From contig NW_006921538.1 of the NCBI RefSeq assembly GCF_000340215.1, positions 310,001 to 374,000 of the forward strand: 64,000 nt of DNA, given 5' to 3'. Shown one piece after another: positions 22,720 through 31,609 of the stretch. This DNA is from Pseudocercospora fijiensis CIRAD86. Lineage: Eukaryota; Ascomycota; Dothideomycetes; Mycosphaerellales; Mycosphaerellaceae. The notes below the pieces were generated by a model that worked only from the letters and a program-made list of their open reading frames with translations, was not told the origin of the DNA and ran no database searches. Numbering within the stretch: position 1 is the first letter of the stretch; every line of letters starts with the position of its first letter. Made by a program: the position numbers and the translations under genes.

Positions 22720-23186
22720 GCGCCGTCCCTAAATCTAAGGTACGAAGTAGAAACCTAGCGCTCTATATTCACCCGGCTATTATAGAGACGAGCTATATTT
22801 AGATTAGTTTCTTCGCATATCGCGACCTAGCGGGTAGTAAGCGAAAGGGCGATAGAACGTTTATAATACGTCTCTATTTAGATCTAAAATACAAAGGTCC
22901 TAAGGAGCCCTAGTATCCTAACTATAAGGAGATTCTTTAGTATTAGCACTTTGATCCTCTATACTACGAGGCAGATAGCAAGCCTACGAGAGAGAAACTT
23001 TAACGAGAAATTCTCTATAATACGTAGCGCTATTATATAGCTATAGATGCGTACTAAGTCCGGCAACTCGAAGAAGAATTAAGATAGCGTATTAGCGACC
23101 GAGGAAGAGATCGATAGTATACTAGTAGAGTCGAGGTCTTATAAGCGAAGCATAAGATAATATAGGCTCTTAGTTATATAGAGTAA
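22720..23186 (+). pseudogene. Unidentified ORF after H3-like gene 1 (hAT copy A)
   Basis: About 155 codons with only RIP-type stops, ending TAA at 23184. Visible segments are YRDLAGSKRKGDRTFIIRL, FDPLYYEADSKPTREKL and LEEELR. I do not recognise a family. It may be a separate gene or later exons of the H3-like gene. A CCGGCTATAGGTACCGGCTA repeat pair (22680-22700) sits between the two, as in this element's introns, but no splice pair gives a good joined frame. In copy B this ORF overlaps a 361-bp tandem duplication. Confidence 0.5.
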
Positions 23187-23911
23187 CGTACTATATAAAT
23201 AACTAGGCGTACTACTCTTATTCACTTACGACCTATATCCTAGGATACTCTTCTCGTACTTTTTATACTCTTTTCTAATACCTTATCTATAAGCGCTCCG
23301 CGATAACCGAGTAAATATAAGCTATAGGGTTTCCGCTCGGTACCTTAGCCTCCGAGATAGGGCGGAGTTGAATTTAGAGCGATAGCCGGCACTCGTAGCC
23401 GGCATATAGAGACGGTAGTAGGCCTTTTCCTACTAAATAACTAGCTTGTTTAGTATAGCCTACCTAATATTTCTTATATTTACTAGCAATAGGCCTAGGT
23501 TACTTATAAGATTACTATAGCTAGTAAAGGCATTACTAAAGAATATCTATACTATAGTAAGATACTATTATTACGCCGGCTATTTATTAAAAGGAGGCTT
23601 TCGCCTATTACTATACCGGCTATATATACCGGCTATATTTCAAAGTCTCCCGTACCTGCCTTTTTTAGCCGTACCTACCTTTTTTAGCCGTGCCTACCTT
23701 CTTTCCTTGCTCTAACGTTACTATAATATAGGCTTACGCGAAGCTTACTCTGTTGCCTAGCGACACCGCGATACTACCGCTATATTCAACCTTCGTATCG
23801 ATACCTATACCTCTACGCTCTATATCTACTACCTCCGCAATACCCTCGCTCCGCGCGCGCCTTCGCATACCTTCGTAACGTACTTTTTTCCTCAATTCGA
23901 CGACTTTTATA
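23187..23911 (+). other. Spacer before H3-like gene 2 (hAT copy A)
   Basis: Non-coding. It holds GCCGGC pairs at 23384-23402 and more CCGGCTAT units at 23575-23635. Three tandem copies of a 19-bp CGTACCTGCCTTTTTTAGC-like unit lie at about 23650-23706. Two LTR elements hit this spacer in copy B. The last 250 bp before the gene are pyrimidine-rich on the coding strand. Confidence 0.55.
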
Positions 23912-24176
23912 ATAGCGAGTCTACTTAACTAAGTTACGACGCCTCGCAAGAAGGGACCTAGTGCTTCTACGGGTCGTAACAAGACCGGAAATAGTAGAAC
24001 GAGCATAGTATATTAACGTAAGAGGGCTACTGCTACTACCGCTAGCTCCGGTACTAGAAAGGGCGTCGCGAGTAAGGCTCCGCGTAAGATAACGGCGGGT
24101 AAGGCTCTACGTAAGACGACAACTAGCGCTTCTGCTACTAGTAGTAATCGTACGAAGCGTCGATAGCGCCTAGGAA

Positions 24177-24267
24177 GTAAGTCCTATTTATAGCCGGTAG
24201 CGTAGCCGGTAGCGTAGCCGGTAGCGTAGCCGGCATTCTTACTGTCTTTTTACTAATCCTTCTTTAG
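24177..24267 (+). other. Intron 1 of H3-like gene 2, with CCGGTAGCGTAG repeats
   Basis: GTAAGT donor (24177-24182), CTAAT branch region (24253-24257), TTCTTTAG acceptor. Four tandem 12-bp GTAGCCGGTAGC units fill the middle. Its removal is what restores the histone fold, which makes it the best-supported case of these repeats lying inside an intron. Confidence 0.85.
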
Positions 24268-24792
24268 CCGTAGCCCTCCGTAAGATTCGGTAGTATTAGA
24301 AGAGTTCTTAGCTCCTAATCCGTAAAGCTCCTTTCTAACGACTTGTTCGCGAAATTGCCTAGGATTATAGAACGGACCTTCGCTTCTAAGCATCCGCGAT
24401 AGGAGCCCTTTAAGAGGCTATAGAAGCCTACCTAGTTCGTATCTTCGAATATATGTTTCTCTTCTACCTCTTTTCGGACTATACTAATACTATTTTAGCG
24501 GTTAACCTTATAGCTATCTACGCGAAGCGTATAACGATTATAGACAAGGATTTTAAAGCACTCGATTAGATTCTAAAAGGCTAGAATGTCTATATTCGAG
24601 ACGGTACTAGGTAGGATAGATATTCTAGTAGAAAGGATGTTCGTAGTATTATCTATAAGCTTTTCTATATACGAAATAAGCCGCTATTATACGGCGCTAT
24701 ATACCGCGCTCTAAATACTCTCTAAGCATATATACATAGTATAGTATGCTTTATTAGCCGTACGGAATAGAAGTCTCCTAAAATCCCGTTAG

Positions 24793-24860
24793 TACTAAGG
24801 AGTAAAAAGGCCGGCTACGCTACCGGCTACGCTACCGGCTACGCTACTAGCTACGCTGCT
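24793..24860 (+). repeat. Direct repeat with CCGGCTACGCTA array, left copy
   Basis: AGTACTAAGGAGTAAAAAGG followed by four (A/C)CCGGCTACGCT-like units. A near-identical head and shorter array occur at 25658-25702, so the pair flanks the antisense ORF. Confidence 0.7.
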
Positions 24861-24908
24861 AGGTTTTTTAAAGAACTAAAAGAAGATAGATATTCCGGTT
24901 GATTTGTA

Positions 24909-25448
24909 TTAGTTTAGATTTTTATAAAAAGAAAACAGGGAAAAATAAGGAAGGTTGAAGAGCCTAATAGTTATAGTTATAGGTACTATCCCTGTTTTCT
25001 AGAGCATATTATATACCTGCCTTCGCAACTCTACCTAATACTCCCTCTAAATATCCTTATACTCTACCTACTAAAAATTCAACTAGGTACCTAGACCTGC
25101 AGCTGCCTCTATATCTTTCACTATCTTCTATAGGTTAAAGGCCTCTTCTATAGTAGCCTCTACCTCCTTATATAATACGAAGTTACTACCTGCCCTACCC
25201 TTTATATCTCCTAAATAACTAAGAGTTCTAAGGAACGAACTAGCATTCGGCCTTAGTATAGCGAGTAACTAGTAGAACGTTCTATAGAGCTGCCTTATAG
25301 CTCTTTTATATACTATACCGATACCGAGGGAGGAGCTATCCTAGTACTTAATATTATCGAATAGTTCGGTAGGAAAGTGTATAAACTTCTTAAGGAGGAG
25401 GACTTCTAGGGAAATCGATGAGTTCTACCTAGATCTAGATAAAGACAT
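24909..25448 (-). pseudogene. Antisense ORF near the right end of hAT copy A, unknown
   Basis: 180 codons from an intact ATG at 25446-25448 to a TAA, with about eight TAG codons and no TGA. It is Leu/Lys-rich and probably helical (SLEVLLLKKFIHFPTELFD; LYKEVEATIEEAFNL; KIVKDIEAAAGLG). No recognised family. It is the only hAT gene I see on the opposite strand and is flanked by a direct repeat. Its counterpart in copy B is outside the window. It may be a real gene, or a frame that survives by chance because few stops arise from RIP in it. Confidence 0.5.
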
Positions 25449-25841
25449 TCTGCTAAGCAGTTAGGGAATTGAACCGTAAACGAAAGGATGAAATTTATAC
25501 CTAAGGAGTGCAGTTTCCGAACTAAACTATAATGCCTTATATATATGTATATGTGCTTTTGATTAGTTAGTACCCTTAGCTAATTGTCTATAGATTTGAG
25601 GTTATATAAGTACCTTTATACAACTACGTAGCCTAAGTAGGATTCGAAAATTCTATAAGTACTAAGGACTAAAAATGCCGGCTACGCTGCCGGCTATACT
25701 ACTAAGTCTTATAAAGGGCTTGCTTGAAGCTACGTATACATTCGTACACTTCTTAAAAACCGATAAATTATATAGTTCGAACTAGCTACTTATATAGTTG
25801 CTTAGCAAACTAACCTAAACTAAACTAGAGTTTCGGCTTAG
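25449..25841 (+). other. Right subterminal region of hAT copy A
   Basis: Non-coding stretch between the antisense ORF and the right TIR, with the second AGTACTAAGGACTAAAAAT plus CCGGCTACGCTGCCGGCTA unit (25658-25702). GTTTAG-type repeats near the end resemble those next to the left TIR. A weak tRNA-like stretch at about 25460-25536 was considered and not accepted. Confidence 0.5.
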
Positions 25842-25880
25842 CAAACTAAACTAAACCAACCCGAACTACTGCGGGGTCTA
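25842..25880 (-). repeat. Right TIR of hAT copy A
   Basis: It ends in CCGAACTACTGCGGGGTCTA, the inverse of the left TIR with one mismatch. The ATAATAAG duplication follows at 25881-25888. Confidence 0.92.
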
Positions 25881-25888
25881 ATAATAAG

Positions 25889-28360
25889 TAACTCCGAACT
25901 ATTATTAAGCATTGCTAGCATCTGTTAACTATAGCTCCCGATAGTAACTTAAATATAGATAGCGGGAACGACGGCGAAGGAACGGGTAACTACGGAAAAG
26001 TCTATATTATTAGGGATAGAATAAAGTTCCTTAGGTCGAGGAGGTCCTACTCGACCGATTTATTAGCTAGTAAACCGGAAAGCCTTAATAGAGACTAAAA
26101 CTAGAGTAGGGTCGGGATTATTACTATCCCCTCGGCCTATCTCCTTAACTCCCTCTTCGTTAGCATTATCGATAGTCTCTTAGTTCTCGTAGGTAACCGA
26201 TTCGCCTTCTACTAACTCTTAAGTACCTGAAAATTTAGGAAGGAACTATAGGGAAGAGACGTCGATATAGTCCTCTCGCTCCTATTTGCGTCGGAGGGCT
26301 ATAAGGTCTTTTATAAAGGTAGTATCGTTAGGGATTCGGCTCTAGAACAGGTTAGTAGGCAAACCGTATGCTAGCAGCTCTCTTATAGACATATTAGACT
26401 TAAGGTCTAGGAACTATAAAGCCTAGAAGAGAGCGTTTGCCTTTGTATCTAAGGAGTTAGCTAGGCTAGTACTATACTTTTTTATATACCTATTAAAGCG
26501 AAAGCTCTTTAGATCGGATAACTTTCGTTTGTAGGTAGGTAGGTTAGCTAGACCTAGGGTACTACTAATGTCGGTAGCAATATCCTCTATATCGACCTCT
26601 AGAGTCTCTAGGACGACTAGGCTTTCTATAGGTAGGGTGCTAGGTGCGGTACTAGGTGCGGTACTAGATCGGGTAGCACGGTCTATAGCTATCTAGAGAG
26701 TCTTAGTTTTAGCGGTTAACTCTCGCTATTACTTAGCCTTGTCGGCCGCCTTGTTCTTTAGTACCCTAGTAGGGGCTGCCGCACTAGGGCGAGTAGGGTT
26801 CTAAGGGCTCTTGCCCTTGCTTTAGGACTAGGTCTAAGACCGTATAGTAGCGTAGACATCTATACTGTTCTTAGTAACCGCGTAAACATTAGTAACTGCG
26901 TCCGGGTCCTAAGAAACAAAGTTAACCTTAATAGGCTTAGTAGTACTATTACTACTCCGCTCCTTAACCTGCTTTGCCCTAACCTTCTAAGTCTCTCGTT
27001 TAGCAATAGCGGCGAGGGTACTATTCCTAGTGTCCTTAAACTCGATCTTGCCGCTATACTTCTTTTCTAGAAGGGTCTTTAGCTAAGGTAGCTTCGGGGC
27101 TCTCCGATCCTATTCGAAATCAATCTTATCGCCGGTATTAGTATAGTAGAATCGGCTATTTACTTATATAATAAGCTTCCTTTTAAGAAGCTCTTTCTAG
27201 ATAGGGCAGGACGATTAGATATATTTAAACCCGCTATATATCTAGCACTTGCTATCTAAGTTAGAATAGATCTTCCGCATAGCGTAGACATCTACTAAAG
27301 GGGCTTTAGGGTAGTTAGGATCTGAAACCTAGTAGACTAGTAGTACATCGCCTAGTATAGTAGTATTAATAACCTCCCTAACTCGCTATAATGCTTTCGC
27401 ATTTAGGTGTAGCTAGGCTAGGGATTTAGCTAAGTCCGCGACATCCTAAGAGTACTTAGTAATAGTAGGAGTTACGGTCTTAGGACTACTTTGCGATTTA
27501 GGAAGGAACTTAGGTCCCTTACTTCCTAAGGCTTCTTTCCTAACCTACGCTAGGTTATTCCGGTCTTCGCCGTAGATAAACTTCCTCGTATCGGCGGTGC
27601 TATTAATATCGGCCTTAATATATACTAGGACCTCTTTGTATTTCCTAAAGCTCTTAGGATCGGCCTCGCTAAGCTTATAGCGACGGAAGATACGCTAAGC
27701 TATAGGCTACGGCAATCCCTAGAGGAGCAGCCTCGTTCTCTAAGAGTTCTCGAGGTTACTCTACTCGATGCCGTCCGCTAACTCGACGAATTCGCGGACA
27801 TACCCCTTTAGGTCGTTATCCTTAGTACGCCTTACTAAGTAGAGGGTCTCGAGCTACGTATAACTACCTTTAATGCGACGGCTATCGCGCTCCCGATATT
27901 CCCTTATAAAGGCTATCTTAAAGACCTCCTAGTTAGTATTAGACTTGTCGTCCTTTTCTAGGTAGCTAACTAGGGTTTTAAGGGTTCGGTAAAGCTTAGA
28001 GGAGGTAGTCCTCGTAAAGGACCGAATCTTGTACTAGTCGGATTCTCTATCGAGCTCGTAATTAACTAAGCCTTCCTTAAAGCGCTTAACATATACTATA
28101 GCGTTCTACCCTTCGAACAAGGGGTTTGTAGTACTCCCTAGTTCTAGCGGGCGACGCTTGCTTTAACGGAGAAGTTTAGTTTGCTTCTCTATTATCTTTA
28201 TAATAACATTGTAGAGCGCCTCTAGCATAGAAGGCGTAGGAGGCTTACTTATATTAACTAGTCGCCGCCTAATTTCTTCGTTAATAGGATTAGGGGCGTT
28301 TTCGGATTTAGAGGATTCCGCTAATTCTTAATACTCGTTTTCGCTAGAGCTAGAGCTTAT
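25889..28360 (-). pseudogene. Gag of Z1, 5' part
   Basis: Gag-protease block from an inferred start at 28360 (ATG now ATA, then AGCTCTAGC) to the hAT insertion. It contains a capsid-like region and one zinc knuckle, C-x2-C-GGFK-H-x4-C, whose His and last Cys are mutated in Z2. A Ser/Ala/Pro-rich basic stretch follows, then the beginning of the protease domain. It continues at 16269 on the other side of hAT copy A. The same frame is seen uninterrupted in Z2 from 49736. Confidence 0.78.
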
Positions 28361-29176
28361 TCGATTATTAGTGAAATTGTTGAAATAAAATGCTATATAA
28401 AGTTACAATAAAATGCTATATAAACGTGTTTTTAGTGTGTTTAGTTTGTTTAGTTTGTTGTAATATTGCTACGCGAGAGAATAGTATATTAGGCTGTTTC
28501 TCCTAGTATTACCCCCGGGGTAGCATTAGGATTTAGCCTCCTAGGGGTCGCCTAACTACCTCTAGGAGCTTAGTTTAGTATTGTTAGACGAAAGCCGCTC
28601 GGAGGGAGAGACTGCAATCTCTATTCACACCTAGATCCTAGAAACTAGCTCGTATCTCCTTTAGCTAGGCGGGGGGCAGTAGCCTTCTTTTTCTAGTAGA
28701 AGGCTAAGCACTATCTAAGCGAGGCTGCGAATCTAGGATCGCCCTACCCGATTAATAGGGGACTCCCCGGCTATCCGACCTATAAGCCGTATTTGCTATT
28801 AATTAATAGTCTTAGCAAACTAAGCAAGGCCGATAGGTAATTAGTCTATCTCCTCCTTAGGCGGGGCTTATCTCGAGTAAGCGGTACTAAATAGGTCTTC
28901 GACCCGGAGCCGAGTCCTTAGAAGCTAGCTATAGCTATAGACTAGGCCCTAAGCTGTAACAGTCCTAAGGGTTTATAGCTTTTTAGGGTCAAAGCGATAC
29001 CCTCGTTAAGAGGTTTCTCTACTTATCGTAATAGCCCCTCGAGATACTTCGGTATCGTCCGTATCGTAGGCTCTTATCGTGCCCTCGCTTCGGTTATAGC
29101 TATTCGTGCCTAGAGACTACCTTCAACATACCCGAACCTGTTAGATATAAAGAGATAGCCCTACCTTCGGCTCTAA
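28361..29176 (-). other. Leader region of Z1 with palindrome P1
   Basis: About 815 bp between the 5' LTR and gag. It contains palindrome P1 (28502-28530, arms CCTAGTATTACCCC and GGGGTAGCATTAGG) and a separate stem AGCCTTCT...AGAAGGCT near 28690-28710. No coding frame. The Z2 leader (48916-49735) is colinear. Confidence 0.7.
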
Positions 29177-29456
29177 TAAAGGACGGAAACTAAAACTACT
29201 ACTACTACTAGCAGTAATAGTATAGGCTACCGAGGGTAATATAACCTATAGCAATATAGGCAGCTATGTTTAGCATAATAGGATAATAAGACGGTTGCTT
29301 AGGCTAAAGACTAGAGCCCTACAATATAGGCATTATAGAAGTGTAACATAAACAATGTGCTATACGAGGTTAGTGCTCTATCTATAATATAGAAGGAGGC
29401 CTCTTATATAGGCTCAAAACTCAGCCTAGGTGTATAGGGCCGGTTACTAGCTAATA
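29177..29456 (-). repeat. 5' LTR of Z1
   Basis: 280 bp, minus strand. A TATATAAG box (complement of CTTATATA near 29403-29410) is in the first quarter and could be the promoter. The CTAT target duplication follows at 29457-29460. Confidence 0.9.
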
Positions 29457-29543
29457 CTATACTAAACAAGCTAGTTATTTAGTAGGAAAAGGCCTACTAC
29501 CGTCTCTATATGCCGGCTACGAGTGCTAGCTATCGCTCTAAAT

Positions 29544-30265
29544 TCAACTCCGCCCTATCTCGGAGGCTAAGGTACCGAGCGGAAACCCTATAGCTTATAT
29601 TTACTCGGTTATCGCAGAGCGCTTATAGGTAAGGTATTAGAAAAGAGTATAAAAAGTACGAGAAGAGTATCCTAGGATATAGGTCGTAAGTAAATAAGAG
29701 TAGTACGCCTAGTTATTTATATAGTACGTTACTCTATACGACTAAGAGCCTATATTATCTTATACTTCGCTTATAAGACCTCGACTCTACTAGTATACTA
29801 TCGATCTCCTCCTCGGTCGCTAATACGCTATCTTAATTCTTCTTCGAGTTGCCGGACTTAGTGCGCATCTATAGCTATATAATAGCGCTACGTATTATAG
29901 AGAATCAACTCCGCCGTATCTCGAAGGCTAAGGTACCGAGCGGAAATCCTATAGCTTATATTCACTCGGTTATCGCGGAGCGATTATAGATAAGGTATTA
30001 GAAAAGAGTATAAAAAGTACGAGAAGAGCATCCTAGGATATAGGTCGTAAGTGAATAAGAGTAGCACGCCTAGTTATTTATATAGTACGTTACTCTATAC
30101 GACTAAGAGCCTATATTATCTTATGCTTCGCTTATAAGACCTCGACTCTACTAGTATACTATCGATCTCTTCCTCGGTCGCTAATACGCTATCTTAATTC
30201 TTCTTCGAGTTGCCGGACTTAGTACGTATCTATAGCTATATAATAGCGCTACGTATTATAGAGAA
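29544..30265 (-). repeat. 361-bp tandem duplication in outer hAT
   Basis: Units 29544-29904 and 29905-30265, both starting TCAACTCCGCC and ending in ATAGAGAA. hAT copy A has the sequence once (about 23,005-23,365). The units differ mainly by transitions, so the duplication probably came before most RIP. It covers the 3' end of the unidentified ORF and its downstream spacer. Confidence 0.85.
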
Positions 30266-30656
30266 TTTCTCGTTAAAGTTTCTCTCTCGTAGGCTTACTA
30301 TCTACCTTGTAGTATAGAGGATTAAAGTGCTAATACTAAAGAATCTCCTTATAGTTAGGATACTAGGGCTCCTTAGGACCTTTATGTTTTAGGTCTAAAT
30401 AGAGACGTATTATAAACGTTCTATCGCCCTTTCGCTTACTACCCGCTAGGTCGCGATATACGAAGAAACTAATCTAAATATAGCTCGTCTCTATAATAGC
30501 CGGGTAAATATAGAGCGCTAGGTTTCTACTTCGTACCTTAGATTTAGGGACGGCGCGGAGATAAAATTAGAAATATAGCCGGTACCTATAGCCGGTAAAA
30601 GGATACGAAAATAGGCCTCCTCCTAGGTTAATCTAACGACTAAATACAATTTCTAA

Positions 30657-31335
30657 CTAATCCGCTATAAACCGACGCCGAATTTTAGCTAGAAGCTATA
30701 TATCTTTATTTTAAAGAGTAACCCGCTTCGTATAGATAGTAAGGAGGTTTAAAAGCTTAAGCTCGGTTACGAGAAATGCCTCTATAGCTTCCTAAAGAGC
30801 ACTAATCGCTTTAGCCGTAAATCGTATACTAGACCGAAAATCTAATATAATTTCTCGGACGAGTCGCTAGAAGGGAGTCTTAGGGATTAAAAGCTCGGTC
30901 CCTCTTTTGTTTTAGAAAAGCCGGATCTAGCGAAGGGTAATAGTACCTAGTTTAAAGCGCTGCTTCTTTGTCGTCGAGTCCTACCTTATTCCCTTTCTTT
31001 TAATAGAAAGATAACTTTTCTTTGCGATAGTCTTCGTCCGCCTACTCTTTTTAGCCTTCTCCTATCTATCTATAGCCTTCTTATTTTTCGGTACTATTTT
31101 CCGAGGAACCCCCTTCCTTTATATATACTACGGAGAGCCTTACTCTTCCGATATCTCGTTCTCGCTACGGTCTCCCTATACTTAGCTTACTTTACCCTTA
31201 CCCTTTAGCTTCTAAAGATATTTATCTACGCGTTTAGGCGACGAGGGTATATCGGTAGGACCTAGAAAATTAATAAGTATATAATCGTAAAGAGACATTA
31301 ATGCTTCTTACCTTCTAGAATAAATAGTCTTCTAT
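30657..31335 (-). pseudogene. Histone H3-like protein 1 (hAT copy B)
   Basis: Same gene as 21941-22619, same length (679 bp), with start (ATA), intron and TAG stop in the same places. The fold spans about 30,669-30,965. One useful difference: the codon before KRVTL reads ACG here and ATG in copy A. Both are reachable by RIP from GCG, which implies an ancestral IHAKRVTL, the canonical H3 sequence. Its presence in two independent hAT copies shows the gene moved with the element. Confidence 0.85.
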
Positions 31336-31609
31336 TAAACCGCCTTAGTAGGTTATCGTTAGATTCGAATAAAGGATAGTAGCTTAAGGAAGGGGAGGTA
31401 GCCGGCTTAGGAAGGCCCGAAGAGCCGAATCCTTAAGGTATATTTGTCTTTAAGAATATAGGGAAAGGGAAGAAGGAGAGGAAGAGCGAATAGAGAATTA
31501 GAAATAGTCCGTAGGTAAGCGGGGTCGGTTGCTATAGCAACTAGTCTGTTTAGGTCCTAGGAATTCGAAATACATTTCGGACATATACCGGCTATATACG
31601 CCGGCTATA

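Larger units (their letters stand above)
23912..24902 (+). pseudogene. Histone H3-like protein 2, three exons (hAT copy A)
   Basis: Exons are 23912-24176, 24268-24450 and 24499 onward. Exon 1 encodes an 84-residue basic tail with H3-like motifs (GTRKGVASKAPRK, TAGKALRK). The first intron (24177-24267) joins the tail to GTVALRKIR in frame, exactly where H3 has GTVALREIR. Exon 2 has KSS-x-LLIRKAPF-x-RLVREIA and DYRTDLRF, then ASAIGAL-x-EAIEAYLVRIFE. The second intron's donor reads ATATGT, a RIP-mutated GTATGT. Removing 24451-24498 gives IFESVNLIAIYAKRITI, colinear with the canonical fold. The fold ends near 24,590. The frame stays open to a TGA at 24900-24902, so a C-terminal extension of about 100 residues is possible but unproven. 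It is clearly a different H3 from gene 1. Confidence 0.85.
16278..25880 (+). mobile_element. hAT DNA transposon, copy A (complete ends, carries histone H3-like genes)
   Basis: 9,603 bp with terminal inverted repeats TAGACCCCGYAGTAGTTCGG at both ends and a perfect 8-bp duplication ATAATAAG (16270-16277 and 25881-25888). Both are hAT hallmarks. The empty site is intact in Z2 (complement near 52,190). In order it carries a basic-protein gene, a hAT transposase, an H3-like gene with a long tail, an unknown ORF, a second H3-like gene with introns, and an antisense ORF. At this size it is a large, gene-carrying hAT. The outer copy B (1-43745, interrupted) has the same gene order, so the cargo belongs to the family and is not a one-off capture. 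All genes carry RIP stops. Confidence 0.93.
7692..29456 (-). mobile_element. LTR retrotransposon Z, copy Z1 (minus strand, split by hAT copy A)
   Basis: Two 280-bp LTRs (7692-7971 and 29177-29456) with a 4-bp CTAT duplication (7688-7691 and 29457-29460). The empty site is the uninterrupted hAT copy A near 23450. Without the 9.6-kb hAT insertion the element is about 12.1 kb and colinear with Z2 (48637-60903). Read from right to left, the order is 5' LTR, leader, gag-protease, RT-RNaseH-integrase, third ORF, 3' LTR. Five palindromes separate the coding blocks. It is heavily RIP-mutated. The pol order and RT sequence place it in the Ty3/gypsy group, but its RT and integrase are clearly different from those of the chromovirus and of W. 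Confidence 0.92.

Noticed and set aside
24187..24236. Regular CCGGTAGCGTAG array looking like a small CRISPR
   Set aside because: The units are contiguous with no spacers, and the array lies inside an intron of a eukaryotic transposon gene. It is a minisatellite.
25460..25536. tRNA-like stretch on the minus strand with a GGTTCAATTCC-type arm and a D-arm-like element
   Set aside because: The acceptor arms do not pair in the right register with the T-arm, and the anticodon stem is poor. It lies in a RIP-mutated transposon. A tRNAscan-SE hit would be needed to revive it.
16278..25880. Possible Starship-type giant element, because of the cargo genes
   Set aside because: TIRs, the 8-bp duplication and a hAT transposase are present, and no tyrosine recombinase with a DUF3435 signature was seen at either end.
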